Under the pieces are notes generated by a model that saw nothing but the letters and a program-made list of their open reading frames with translations, had not been told where the DNA came from and searched no databases. The position numbers and the translations under genes are program-made. Shown one piece after another: positions 42,431 to 52,800 of a stretch of 64,000 nt of DNA. Origin of the DNA: Croceitalea rosinachiae (GTDB lineage Bacteria > Bacteroidota > Bacteroidia > Flavobacteriales > Flavobacteriaceae); the NCBI RefSeq assembly GCF_031846445.1, contig NZ_JAVRHR010000002.1, positions 620,001-684,000 of the forward strand. The letters run 5' to 3'. How positions within the stretch are numbered: the first letter of the stretch is position 1; every line of letters starts with the position of its first letter.

Positions 42431-43894
42431 ATGAACATAAATGCTATAAAAACACTTGGACAGCTCAAAAAATCAGGATACCAATCTAAAAGTATCAAAG
42501 ATGAGTTGCGAAATAACCTCATTGAAAAAATTAAGAACCACGAGAATGTTTTTGAAGGGGTTTGGGGGTATGAAAATTCGGTCATCCCCGAATTGGAACG
42601 AGCGATACTTTCAAGACATAATATTAACCTATTAGGTTTACGAGGTCAGGCAAAAACACGTTTGGCTAGATTAATGGTAAACTTGTTGGATGAATATATA
42701 CCCTTAGTCGAAGGTTCAGAAATTCATGATGATCCACTGCTGCCCATGTCACGTTTTGCTATTGAACTGATAAAAGAAAAAGGGGATGACACCCCTATTT
42801 CATGGCTACATAGAAATGAACGTTTTTATGAAAAATTGGCTACTCCAGATGTCACAGTTGCTGATTTGATTGGCGATGTAGATCCTATAAAAGCGGCAAA
42901 CTTAAAATTAAGCTATGCCGACGACCGTGTGATTCATTTTGGGATGATACCCAGAGCTAACCGATGTATTTTTGTAATCAATGAATTACCTGATTTACAA
43001 GCACGTATCCAAGTATCCTTATTTAATATACTACAAGAGGGCGATATTCAAATTAGAGGCTTTAAACTCCGTTTACCTTTAGACTTGCAGTTCATTTTTA
43101 CTGCCAATCCAGAAGATTATACCAATAGAGGCAGTATTGTGACACCTTTAAAAGATAGGATTGGTTCTCAAATCTTAACGCATTACCCGGAAGATATCTC
43201 TACTGCAAAGCGCATTACCAAGCAAGAGGCAAATTTAGATGAAAGACAATCTGATTTGGTACATGTGCCAGAATTGGCTATGGATTTGCTAGAACAGATT
43301 AGTTTTGAGGCCAGGGACAGTGAATATGTAGATGCCAAAAGTGGTGTTAGTGCCCGTATGAGTATCACTGCCTTTGAAAACCTCTTAAGCACTGCAGAAC
43401 GGAGAATTTTAAAGTCGGGGGAAAGCAACACAATCATTCGTTTAAGTGATTTTATGGGCGTGGTGCCTGCTATCACAGGTAAAATAGAATTGGTATATGA
43501 AGGCGAGCAGGAGGGAGCTGCCTTTGTAGCAGAGAACTTAATTGATGATGCTATCAAAACGCTTTTTCCAAACCTATTTCCTAAAATCAATAAGCTAGAG
43601 CACAAAGATGCAGAAACCCCATATGATGAACTAATTTCTTGGTTTTTTGATCAAGAGGCGCTGGAGCTTCTAGATGAAGATGACGACAAAACTTATAGAT
43701 CAAAATTAGACTCGATCTCTCCTTTAAATCAATTGTTGAAGGAGCATCATCCCAATTTAAATAAAAATGACAGTTACTTTATTAAGGAACTAGCTTTATG
43801 GGGGCTAGTTGCCCATAAAAAATTGAGCAAATACCGTATGTCAGATGGGATACGTTTTAAAGATATGTATGGTAGTTACATTAGCGGCCTATAA
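42431..43894 (+). CDS. AAA ATPase, magnesium-chelatase-I-like
   Basis: A 487-residue ATPase. It has Walker A GLRGQAKT at residues 69-76, and Walker B in CIFVINELPDL, where the usual Asp-Glu is Asn-Glu. The sensor region IFTANPEDYTNRGSIVTPLKDRIGSQILTHYP and GVSARMSITAFENL follow, with a C-terminal helical lid. I recall the NE pair in other members of this subfamily, so it is likely a family trait. It starts two bases after the vWA stop and presumably works with that protein. Confidence 0.88.
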   Translation: MNINAIKTLGQLKKSGYQSKSIKDELRNNLIEKIKNHENVFEGVWGYENSVIPELERAILSRHNINLLGLRGQAKTRLARLMVNLLDEYIPLVEGSEIHDDPLLPMSRFAIELIKEKGDDTPISWLHRNERFYEKLATPDVTVADLIGDVDPIKAANLKLSYADDRVIHFGMIPRANRCIFVINELPDLQARIQVSLFNILQEGDIQIRGFKLRLPLDLQFIFTANPEDYTNRGSIVTPLKDRIGSQILTHYPEDISTAKRITKQEANLDERQSDLVHVPELAMDLLEQISFEARDSEYVDAKSGVSARMSITAFENLLSTAERRILKSGESNTIIRLSDFMGVVPAITGKIELVYEGEQEGAAFVAENLIDDAIKTLFPNLFPKINKLEHKDAETPYDELISWFFDQEALELLDEDDDKTYRSKLDSISPLNQLLKEHHPNLNKNDSYFIKELALWGLVAHKKLSKYRMSDGIRFKDMYGSYISGL

Positions 43895-43895
43895 A

Positions 43896-45122
43896 TTAAA
43901 TTTTTCGTTTCATAGGCATTAATTTAAAAAATGTCAGACTTCTCCAAATCCATTCTAAGGGTCCGTAGTAGAAATATTTTTGCCATATTTTGCTGAGCCA
44001 CATCTGTATGGTAATAATGACTATTGCCATTAAGAATACATAACTATTGGGTATTTTGGCTAAGTAGCCTAGACCCCATCCAAAAAAAATAAAAGTTCCT
44101 ACAATGCTTTGAAAAACATAATTGGTCAATGCCATTTTACCATAAGGAATAAACTTTTCTAAAAACTTTTTCGGCTTATTTTTCTTGTACAGAATGATAA
44201 AAATAGCCACAATTAATATAGTCATAGCAACATTCATTAAATCAAAAAAAGTAAGACCAAACATTGAAGTCCAAGAATTAAATTGAACATCAGGTCCCAT
44301 AGATGAAAAAATTCCTGCCATAGAGACTATAGAAATACCTAAAAGTATCAAAGCCCCAACCCATAGACGTTTAATGAGCTTTTTTTTTGTCAAATAGTTT
44401 TTGAAAAATTCAATTCTACCGATAAAGAGACCTAACAAGAAAAAGCCGAAGGTTAAATACCCTCTAGAAAATACTCCAAACTGAAACTCCGATTTATTGA
44501 TATTACCTTCTATGGCGTTTGATTTAAAAACTTCAATAATTGAACCATTTTGTAGTAATTCGAAATAAGCCGCTATCATAGGACTATCTGGGCTTAATTC
44601 TTCTTTTGTGAACAAGCCCTCTCCATTGGTGAAATAGAACACCACATAGCGACCAATACCTAAGAACAATAAAGCAGCTATACCAAGAAGCCATTTATTA
44701 TTCACTTTATAAAAGGGAATCAAGAAAACTCCTAAAAATGCATATAGCGTCAAAATATCGCCGCGGTAGAACATACTATGCAGGAATCCAATCGCAAATA
44801 ATATGACTAAACGCCAAAAAAAACGACCACCAAAACTAGTACCTCTTTTACTTCCATTGTCCATTTGAATAAAAAAGCTCAGTCCAAAAAGGAAAGAGAA
44901 TAGTGCAAAGAATTTCCCCCTAAAAAGAAAACTAACAAAACCGTCGGCTATTTGGTCAATGATAGAGGGATTCATAGCTTCAATAGCCGTCATAGGTATT
45001 GGAGAGGCAACAAAATTTTCGAGCATGTGGCAGAATACAATTCCAGCTAATGAAAAACCACGAAGGGCATCAATGACTTCGATTCTTTGAAAAGCTGATT
45101 GATTTTGAATGGTTGTTGGCAT
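43896..45122 (-). CDS. DUF418 membrane protein
   Basis: A 408-residue protein with about ten membrane segments. The start RIEVIDALRGFSLAGIVFCHMLENF is typical of the DUF1624/DUF418 family (YeiB-like), with the C-terminal YGKMALTNYVFQSIVGTFIFFGWGLG and GPLEWIWRSLTFFKLMPMKR. The family is related to acyltransferase-3-type membrane proteins; its own activity is unknown. The stop lies one base from the convergent stop of the AAA gene. Confidence 0.9.
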   Translation of the reverse strand: MPTTIQNQSAFQRIEVIDALRGFSLAGIVFCHMLENFVASPIPMTAIEAMNPSIIDQIADGFVSFLFRGKFFALFSFLFGLSFFIQMDNGSKRGTSFGGRFFWRLVILFAIGFLHSMFYRGDILTLYAFLGVFLIPFYKVNNKWLLGIAALLFLGIGRYVVFYFTNGEGLFTKEELSPDSPMIAAYFELLQNGSIIEVFKSNAIEGNINKSEFQFGVFSRGYLTFGFFLLGLFIGRIEFFKNYLTKKKLIKRLWVGALILLGISIVSMAGIFSSMGPDVQFNSWTSMFGLTFFDLMNVAMTILIVAIFIILYKKNKPKKFLEKFIPYGKMALTNYVFQSIVGTFIFFGWGLGYLAKIPNSYVFLMAIVIITIQMWLSKIWQKYFYYGPLEWIWRSLTFFKLMPMKRKI

Positions 45123-45244
45123 CTTTTAGTTGATTGATAACATCAATATGACTACGGAATAACTAGGAAGTTACAGTAAAAGGTAATTTTTTAGTGTTAA
45201 ATGTGATTCTTAATATTTTTTGTATTTTCAAAGAAATAGTAGAC

Positions 45245-46120
45245 ATGCCATATTGGCTTTATATTCTTATTGTAATAGCAAGTGTTTATTTGGTAATAAG
45301 CTTATTACTTTATTTACTCCAAGACTATTTTCTTTTTAAGCCAGAAAAACTTTCAAAGGATTTTCAATTTTACTATGAAAATCAAGAAACTGAAGAATAC
45401 AATATAGAAACTAGGGATGGGGCCATCATCAATGGCCTACGTTTTAAAGCCCAAAAACCAAAAGGTGTGGTTTTTTATCTAAAAGGAAACTCAAAAAGTA
45501 TTAAAGGGTGGGGAAAGTTTGCCGTTGATTTTACCCGACATGGTTATGACGTTATTATGGTAGACTATCGCGGTTTTGGTAAAAGTACTGGTCGTAGAAC
45601 ACAAAAAGCGGTAAAGCGCGATATGCAGGTTATTTACAACAAGATAAAAGAGAAGGTTTCTGAGAAATATATAATACTTTATGGAAGATCTTTGGGTTCT
45701 GGCTTTGCAACGAAGTTAGCTTCAATGAACAATCCTAGAATGTTGATTTTAGACGCTCCGTATTATAGTCTGAGTAAAGTAGCGAAAAAATATATTCCTT
45801 TTATGCCCTTATCGTTGTTAATCAAATTCCCAATGCCTACTTACAAATGGTTAAAATATGTGAATTGTCCGATTCATATCATACATGGAACAGATGATCG
45901 TTTAATACCTTATAAGACCAGTGTGAAACTATCTCGCATTAATCCAAAAACTACAACGCTCCATACTGTGATTGGCGGTGGACATAAAAATCTAAACACT
46001 TTTGAAGCTTATCATAAAATGCTCTCAGAAATAGTAAATTCAAAACCGGAGAAAGTGAATTTAGAAGGTTCTAGCATTCATGTTAAACATAGCTCTAAAC
46101 CATCTAATGCGAAAGTTTAA
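45245..46120 (+). CDS. Membrane-anchored alpha/beta hydrolase (first of two)
   Basis: A 291-residue protein from ATG 45245 (MPYWLYILIVIASVYLVISLL). The N-terminal anchor is followed by a serine hydrolase domain: VVFYLKGNSKSIKGWG, MVDYRGFGKSTG, the nucleophile in ILYGRSLGSGFA, IHIIHGTDDRLIPY (Asp) and IGGGHKNLN (His). It resembles ABHD17/BEM46-like depalmitoylase-type proteins in order; the bacterial substrate is not known. Another copy follows, overlapping by 14 bases. Confidence 0.88.
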   Translation: MPYWLYILIVIASVYLVISLLLYLLQDYFLFKPEKLSKDFQFYYENQETEEYNIETRDGAIINGLRFKAQKPKGVVFYLKGNSKSIKGWGKFAVDFTRHGYDVIMVDYRGFGKSTGRRTQKAVKRDMQVIYNKIKEKVSEKYIILYGRSLGSGFATKLASMNNPRMLILDAPYYSLSKVAKKYIPFMPLSLLIKFPMPTYKWLKYVNCPIHIIHGTDDRLIPYKTSVKLSRINPKTTTLHTVIGGGHKNLNTFEAYHKMLSEIVNSKPEKVNLEGSSIHVKHSSKPSNAKV

Positions 46121-46907
46121 AAGAGTTGGTCTCATACTCATTGCTATATTTCTTCTAATTTGTACTATGCTATATTTTTTACAAGAAAAATTTATTTTCC
46201 TCCCCACAAAGTTGCCCCAAAACCATGTTTATCAATTCTCAGAATCTTTCGAGGAGTTCTTTTTGAATACCCCAGACGGCGCAACTTTAAACGGATTGCA
46301 TTTTAAAATAGAAGACCCGAAAGGGGTGATTCTTTACTTTCATGGTAATGCTGGGGACTTATCGCGATGGGGAGAAATAGCGACCTATTTTGTGAAAAAA
46401 AGTTATGCAGTGATAATTATGGATTATCGCACATATGGCAAGAGCACTGGTAAGCTTAGTGAGAAACATTTGTTTAGTGATGCGCAATTATTTTATAACT
46501 ATGCCCTTGAAAATTATCGTGAAAAAGAAATAACTATTTATGGGCGTTCATTAGGGGCTGCCATTGCTACGCAACTGGCTTCAAAAACCAAACCTTCAAA
46601 ATTGGTTTTAGAAACCCCTTTTTACAATTTGTATGATGTGGCCAAAACTCGATTTTCATTCTTACCATTAAAATTACTTTTGAAGTATCAATTTGAATCC
46701 AATAGATATATTCAAAAAGTGAATTGTCCTATCACCATTTTTCATGGCACTGAAGACGCAATTGTTCCTTATGAGTCTGGGGCAAGTCTTTATCGCGCTG
46801 CCAATGAACCTAAAGAGTTTATCACTATTGAAGGAGGTGGTCACAATGATTTGGTGCAGTTTAGCACATATCAAAAAAATATAGGTAATGCTTTATCAAT
46901 CAAATAG
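46107..46907 (+). CDS. Membrane-anchored alpha/beta hydrolase (second of two)
   Basis: A 266-residue paralogue of the gene before it, from ATG 46107 (MRKFKRVGLILIAIFLLICT). It keeps the same motifs: VILYFHGNAGDLSRWGE, IMDYRTYGKSTGKLSE, ITIYGRSLGAAIATQLA (Ser), ITIFHGTEDAIVPY (Asp), EGGGHNDLVQF (His). It is diverged over most of its length, so the duplication is old. It uses the canonical oxyanion HGN, where the first copy has KGN. It runs 12 bases into the convergent cysM gene. Confidence 0.88.
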   Translation: MRKFKRVGLILIAIFLLICTMLYFLQEKFIFLPTKLPQNHVYQFSESFEEFFLNTPDGATLNGLHFKIEDPKGVILYFHGNAGDLSRWGEIATYFVKKSYAVIIMDYRTYGKSTGKLSEKHLFSDAQLFYNYALENYREKEITIYGRSLGAAIATQLASKTKPSKLVLETPFYNLYDVAKTRFSFLPLKLLLKYQFESNRYIQKVNCPITIFHGTEDAIVPYESGASLYRAANEPKEFITIEGGGHNDLVQFSTYQKNIGNALSIK

Positions 46908-47780
46908 ATTGGATGATAAATACCGGTCGCCACGATCACAAATAATAGAAACAATAACTCCGCTCTCTAGTTGAGAAGCTAACCTCAATGCAATTGTGGC
47001 TGCACCACCACTGCTCATACCAGAAAATATCCCTTCTTCCATAGCCAACTTTTTTGCCATGACAATAGCATCTTTTTCGTTGACGTATAGAATATCGTCT
47101 ACTTTTTTGGGATTATAAATTTCTGGAACATATTCTGGGGACCATTTTCTAATACCGGGAATACGTGCACCCTCTTCTGGTTGTACCCCAATAATTTTTA
47201 CTTCTGAGTTTTGTTCTTTTAAATAAGTCGAAGTTCCAGTTATTGTTCCTGTAGTGCCCATACTAGAAACAAAATGAGTGATTTTACCATTAGTATCCTT
47301 CCAAACCTCAGGCCCTGTTGTAGTATAATGAGCTTTCCAATTGTCATCGTTCCCAAATTGATTGACCATAATGTAACTATCATTAGCAACTTTACTTTCC
47401 GCATAATCTCGTGCACCTTCAATTCCTATATCTGATGATGTTAAGGTAACTTTAGCACCATATGCCCGCATTGTTTGTATTCTTTCTACAGTAGAATTTT
47501 CAGGCATTACGAGTTCGATATCCAAACCATAAACTCCTGCAACCATAGCCAATCCAATACCCGTATTTCCGCTAGTTGCTTCAATAAGCTTAGAATCTTT
47601 AGAAAAATCGCCGCGCTCCAGCCCATTTTTAATCATATTATAGGCTGGACGATCTTTAACACTACCACCCGGATTATGCCCTTCTAACTTAAAATAGAGT
47701 TTTACATTTGGATTGGTGTTGAGGACTTTTGATTCCACCAAAGGGGTATTTCCTATTAAATCTAAAAGAGAATTAGACAT
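46896..47780 (-). CDS. cysM: Cysteine synthase CysM/CysK-family
   Basis: A 294-residue PLP enzyme. It has IGNTPLVESKVL, the PLP-lysine in GHNPGGSVKDRPAYNMI (Lys42), EATSGNTGIGLAMVAGVYG, GTTGTITGTSTYLKE (phosphate loop) and EGIFSGMSSGGA. It makes cysteine from O-acetylserine and sulfide or thiosulfate. Its ATG overlaps cysE by eight bases, so the two steps of cysteine synthesis are one unit. The short form without extra C-terminal domain is consistent with CysM. Confidence 0.93.
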   Translation of the reverse strand: MSNSLLDLIGNTPLVESKVLNTNPNVKLYFKLEGHNPGGSVKDRPAYNMIKNGLERGDFSKDSKLIEATSGNTGIGLAMVAGVYGLDIELVMPENSTVERIQTMRAYGAKVTLTSSDIGIEGARDYAESKVANDSYIMVNQFGNDDNWKAHYTTTGPEVWKDTNGKITHFVSSMGTTGTITGTSTYLKEQNSEVKIIGVQPEEGARIPGIRKWSPEYVPEIYNPKKVDDILYVNEKDAIVMAKKLAMEEGIFSGMSSGGAATIALRLASQLESGVIVSIICDRGDRYLSSNLFD

Positions 47781-48564
47781 TAGATGGGGTTTTTATTTGT
47801 ATTTCAGGGGTATGATATACTTTAGAATTTGCAGGTACAGAGGTTGTTAACCAAGCATTACCACCAATTACAGTATTTTCACCAATAACTGTTTCTCCTC
47901 CAAGAATGGTAGCATTTGCATAAATGGTCACATTCGATTCAATAGTTGGGTGTCTCTTAGTTTTTTGAAGTGATTTATTTACAAATAAAGCCCCCAAAGT
48001 AACACCTTGGTACAATTTTACATGGTCTTTAATTACTGCAGTTTCTCCAATAACCACCCCTGTAGCATGATCAATAAAAAATGAAGCCCCTATTGTCGCT
48101 CCAGGGTTAATATCAACACCTGTTTGTCGGTGCGCATATTCGGTCATTAATCGCGGTACTAATGGAAAACCCTCCTTATACAAAACGTTTGCTAGTCGGT
48201 AAATTGCAATCGCATAAAACCCAGGATACGCCATATATACTTCTTGAACGGATAAAGAGGCAGGATCGCAATTTAGAATAGCTTCAGCATCCAAGTTTAA
48301 TTTTTCAAGAATTAAAGGAAGTTCTGCAATATAATTTTGCCATACTTTTTTGCAAGGCTTTTCGATTTCCCAACAGGCCAAATCAACTAAACCATCAAAT
48401 TGTGTTTCTAGTTGGGCAAGGTGCACCTCTACATCCGTATTAATATCAAAGAGGGTATAAAACAGCATATCAGTAAATTTTTCTGTATTCCTTTTTAGTC
48501 TATAGTCTAAATAGGGTTGTTTTTTGTGCTTTTTAAGCTGTTCTATGATAATTTGCTTATTCAT
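47773..48564 (-). CDS. cysE: Serine O-acetyltransferase
   Basis: A 263-residue acetyltransferase. After a helical N-terminal part (EIEKPCKKVWQNYIAELPL, AIAIYRLANVLYKEGFPLVPRLMTEYAHRQTGVDINPGA) comes the hexapeptide beta-helix (FFIDHATGVVIGETAVIKDHVKLYQGVTLGALF) with the catalytic His in DHATG. It makes O-acetylserine for the cysteine synthase next to it. The last residues lack the final Ile that typically inserts into CysK; the end here is TPSNV. It has a promoter box at 48591. Confidence 0.94.
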   Translation of the reverse strand: MNKQIIIEQLKKHKKQPYLDYRLKRNTEKFTDMLFYTLFDINTDVEVHLAQLETQFDGLVDLACWEIEKPCKKVWQNYIAELPLILEKLNLDAEAILNCDPASLSVQEVYMAYPGFYAIAIYRLANVLYKEGFPLVPRLMTEYAHRQTGVDINPGATIGASFFIDHATGVVIGETAVIKDHVKLYQGVTLGALFVNKSLQKTKRHPTIESNVTIYANATILGGETVIGENTVIGGNAWLTTSVPANSKVYHTPEIQIKTPSNV

Positions 48565-48590
48565 TTAGAAAATATTTGTGATAAACACAT

Positions 48591-48619
48591 CAAATTTAGC
48601 TTTTATAAAAAAACAGCAA
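48591..48619 (-). promoter_or_regulatory. Probable promoter of cysE-cysM
   Basis: On the minus strand TTG (48617-48619), 18 bases, TAAATTTG (48591-48598), 27 bases before the cysE ATG. It fits the Bacteroidota primary-sigma consensus TTTG/TAnnTTTG with near-ideal spacing. Confidence 0.55.
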
Positions 48620-48665
48620 TAATCAAAATGGTTAACTTTAGCATAAAATATGACTTATTCGGAAT

Positions 48666-49346
48666 ATGGTTAATACAACGGTGAAAAAGGAAGCGTTTGA
48701 TTTTTTAAAAAAACTAGAAACGAATAACAACCGGGAGTGGTTTGCAGAACACAAAGATAAATATAAATTACACGAAACAGATGTGAAATCTTTTTATGGC
48801 AGTGTAATGGAGCATCTAAATAAGCATGACCAAATTGAGAAATTGAAAATGTTTAGAATTTATCGTGATGTTCGTTTCTCAAAAGATAAAACACCATATA
48901 AATCGCATTTTGCAGGTTCTTTCTCTAGAGCGGGAGCAGAGCGTAGAGGTGGGTATTACCTTAGATTAAAACCTAGTGAGACTTTTATTGCTACTGGCTT
49001 TTGGGATCCCAATAAAGAAGATTTGCATAGAATTAGAAAAGAATTGGAAGTGGATGCTTCTAACTTTCGCAAGATTATCTCGAATACCGATTTTAAAAAG
49101 ACATGGGGAGAATTACAGGGTGATGCAGTAAAAACAGCTCCTAAAGGATTTGATAAAGAACACCAAGAAATTGATCTGATACGTCAAAAGCAATTTATTT
49201 TCGTCAGAAACTTTTCTGACAAAGAAGTTCTTTCAAAAGACTTTCTAAACCAGGTTGACAATTCGTTCAAGGCAATACGACCTTATTTTGATCTAATGAG
49301 CTCTATATTGACAACAAATCTAAACGGAGAATCTTTAATAGGCTAA
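48666..49346 (+). CDS. DUF2461 family protein
   Basis: A 226-residue protein. It has FDFLKKLETNNNREWFAEHKDKYKLHE at the start, FRIYRDVRFSKDKTPYKSHFAG, AGAERRGGYYLRLKPSETFIATGFWDP, which are the signature of TIGR02453/DUF2461. No activity has been established to my knowledge. It is divergent from cysE and convergent with the next gene by 12 bases. Confidence 0.9.
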   Translation: MVNTTVKKEAFDFLKKLETNNNREWFAEHKDKYKLHETDVKSFYGSVMEHLNKHDQIEKLKMFRIYRDVRFSKDKTPYKSHFAGSFSRAGAERRGGYYLRLKPSETFIATGFWDPNKEDLHRIRKELEVDASNFRKIISNTDFKKTWGELQGDAVKTAPKGFDKEHQEIDLIRQKQFIFVRNFSDKEVLSKDFLNQVDNSFKAIRPYFDLMSSILTTNLNGESLIG

Positions 49347-49745
49347 GGCTTCGTTCTCCAATAATTGCATTTGGTCTTTTAAGCGCTCAATAACCATATT
49401 CATCATACGCTTATTTAGTGCTGATGAGTTTTGAATGTAAAGAGCATATTCTTCAACGGTAAATTGACCAATAATCATTCCTTTTAAAGAATTTCTGAAC
49501 TTGATATCTTTTTGAATAGACTTTTCAATATATTCCAACCTTTTCTCCAAAGAAAATTCATAAAAAGCGTTTTTATGCTTTTTTATGTAATTTTTGAAGA
49601 CTTCAACTAATAAAAGGTTTTGAAATTTAATAATTGGACGTAAAGTTTCATTTTGAAATCGCTCATCATTACCCATCATGGCATTCAGTTGGGTAGTCTT
49701 GATTTCAGGACGTACCTTCAATAGACTATCTGACCTATCATTCAT
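49335..49745 (-). CDS. Conserved flavobacterial protein, function unknown
   Basis: A 136-residue all-helical, charged protein. NETLRPIIKFQNLLLVEVFKNYIKKHKNAFYEFSLEKRLEYIEKSIQKDIKFRNSLKGMIIGQFTVEEYALYIQNSSALNKRMMNMVIERL is strongly conserved in what I recall from flavobacteria, where it is sometimes labelled glyoxalase without support from sequence. It has no glyoxalase metal motif. No signal peptide. The 143 bases after it to the large BNR gene hold nothing clear. Confidence 0.75.
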   Translation of the reverse strand: MNDRSDSLLKVRPEIKTTQLNAMMGNDERFQNETLRPIIKFQNLLLVEVFKNYIKKHKNAFYEFSLEKRLEYIEKSIQKDIKFRNSLKGMIIGQFTVEEYALYIQNSSALNKRMMNMVIERLKDQMQLLENEALAY

Positions 49746-49888
49746 AATAAAGATCGTTTATATAAAGTTACGGCATGTATATACTGTTAATAAAGTCAGC
49801 GAATACGAGTTGTTAACGGTTTATAAACAATAAGACCACCACAATTTACCTAAATAAATGTGATGGTTTTAATGATTTTTGATGGATA

Positions 49889-52800
49889 TTATTTACTTTC
49901 TAAAAAAGTCTCAAAAGACTTTAGTTCAAGTGGTTGCTTTTTAAAATATTTAGTTTTCAGCTTTAGAAAATCTTCTTTTGCTTTTGTAAATCTAGACACA
50001 ATTACTTTTAAATTTTCCAATTCGGCATTGGAAGGCCTATCGTAACTGGACGCCAACTTGCTATAAAGGTCTGTCATTTTTTCACGTAGTTGCGGTTCGG
50101 CAGAACCAACATAATTGTCCCCAGTAGTAATGACCAAAGTTTCTTTTAATGTTGTTAATTTAGAAACAGTTTTTGAATCACCATTTGCTTCAGCATTGGT
50201 TAAGATTTCATCTACTTCATATACCAAATAGGCTAACTCTTGAGTCATATCATAGAGCTGCATAGTGGTGCTATTCTTCAATTCCCTATCACCTGATGTC
50301 AATGGAGATTTTTCATCGTAAACTAAATTAAAACTATGTTCAAAGGTTTCTTTGCCCTTTTTAAGGACTACTTTATAGGTTCCTGCTGGCACTTGTGGCG
50401 ATGTAAACCCACCAAAAGTAAAGGTTTTTCCTTTTGCGACTTTTGGTTGTTTACGCGTATAATTCCAGTTAACTATATTAATGCCTTTTGATTTACCCGG
50501 ACCTAATTCGGCAATAAGATTGCCTTCCATATCTTGAATTTCCATTGTCATTTTACCGAAAGTATGTCGTTTTTTTAAGTAGTACTTAATTTGAACATCT
50601 TTCGTTTTATTAGATCCTACGAACTGTGTTTCGCTACCAAAATTTCCTGAAAATACGCTCGTTTCATCAATAACAGTTTCTGGAGTTTCAAAGAAATGTA
50701 CATTTTTGGCTAAAATGTCATTATTGATATCCCGTAAAGGAGATATATCATCTATTATAATGACCCCTCTGCCATGTGTACCCATAACCAAATCACTTGT
50801 TCTTTTTTGCAAATCAATAAAGTGTATCGCCACTGAAGGCATATTATTCATGAATTTCTTCCAGTTTTTTCCACCATCCATAGTAATATATAAACCAAAC
50901 TCGGTTCCTAAAAACAATAAATCAGGATTCACATAGTCCTCTTGTATATTTCTTACAAAACCGACTACATCATCAGAAATTATATTGGTCCAAGTTTCGC
51001 CAAAATCTGTTGTTTTATAGGCATATGGATTTTTATCATTCATAGTGTGTCCATCAAAAACAGCATAGGCGGTTCCTTTATTAAAAGTGCTGGCCTCAAT
51101 ATGATAACACCAAGTGTTCGCAGGTAATCCCGATACATTTTCTATAGTATTTGTCCATGTTTTTCCACCATCTTGGGTGACCTGCACATTTCCATCATCC
51201 GTACCCACCCAGATTACTTTTTCATCTAAAGGAGATTCTGCAATGGTAAAAATAGTTGTATGGTTTTCTGCGCCAGAGTTGTCTTTTGATAAACCACCTG
51301 AATCTTCTTGATTTTGCTTGGTTCGGTTATTAGTAGTTAAATCTGGTGAAATAATTGTCCAACTATCACCCATATCTTCTGATTTATGCACATATTGGCT
51401 TCCCATATAAAAACGATCCGGTTGATGTATACTGACTGCCATTGGTGCATTCCAATTCCAACGCAGTTTCTGATCTTCAGATACTTGTAAAGGCTGAATT
51501 GTTTTTGTTAAATTTCTATCCACATCAGTACGCCAGACGTTATCTGCTCCTTGCATTTCGGAGTAAATGATATTTTTTGTAGGATGCTTTAGAACACGAA
51601 ACCCATCACCGTAACCAACCGAATTCCAGTCTCTTGCTTCTACCCCACCAGGAGAAGATGAAGGACCCCACCAAGAACCATTGTCTTGTAGTCCACCATA
51701 TACATTATAAGGTTCAGCATCATCTACACTAATTTGATAAAATTGTGATAGTGGTAGATTTTCAACGATTTCCATATTAGTACCACCATCCCAGCTACGG
51801 TATACTCCGCCATCAGTGCCGACATACATCACATCAGAATCTTTAATACTAAAAACAATATCATGAATGTCTGAGTGCATATTACCAAGATTTTTAAAGG
51901 TTTTCCCACCATCTCTTGAAATAGAACCGCTTAAACCAGCTTTGACAACGACATCTTCATTCTTTGGATCAACTACAATTCTTGAAAAGTAAAATGGTCT
52001 TACTGTAATACCAAAGTCATTATTCAATTGCTCCCAAGAAGCACCTGCATCATTACTACGATACAATCCCTTCCTTTCATTTTTTTCCGCCTCTATAACC
52101 GTATAAAGTACTTTTGGATTGGAAGGTGCCACAGCTATTGCCAGACGGCCAAGTTTTCCTTCTGGAAAACCATTATGAATCTTGTTCCAGGTTTTACCAG
52201 CATCTGTTGATTTGTAAAGTGCGCTATTTGCACCGCCAGATTCAAAAGACCAAGCCGTTCTCCTAAATTCCCACATTGAAGCATATAAAATATTAGAATT
52301 TTTTGGATCTATTGCCAAATCGGCACAACCGGTTTTTTGGTCAACATAAAGTAGCTTTTCCCAAGTTATACCGGCATCGTTTGATTTATAGACGCCTCGC
52401 TCTTCATTATCTCCCCAAAGTGCACCTAAAACTGCAATATAAACTTCATTTGAGTTATTAGGGTTTATAATGATATTTGCAATTCGTTCTGAATTTTCAA
52501 AACCAAGTTTTATCCAGTTAGCCCCACCGTCAACAGACTTGTACAAACCATCCCCAACGGATACACTATTACGTGTCCATGTTTCCCCTGTACCTACATA
52601 AATTGTCTTATCTGGGTCATTGGGATCTAAAGCAACCGCTCCGATTGATTGGCAATAGTCATCAAAAATTGGGTTAAAACTTGTACCTGAATCGTTCGAT
52701 TTCCATACGCCTCCGCCAGCCGTGCCTGCATAAATAATTCTACTATTGGTCGGGTGGATTTCCATATCATTGATTCGACCACTCATCAAGGCAGGACCAA

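Noticed and set aside
49335..49745. Glyoxalase label for the 136-residue protein
   Set aside because: The sequence is all-helical with no glyoxalase metal ligands; the name seems to be a carried-over annotation.
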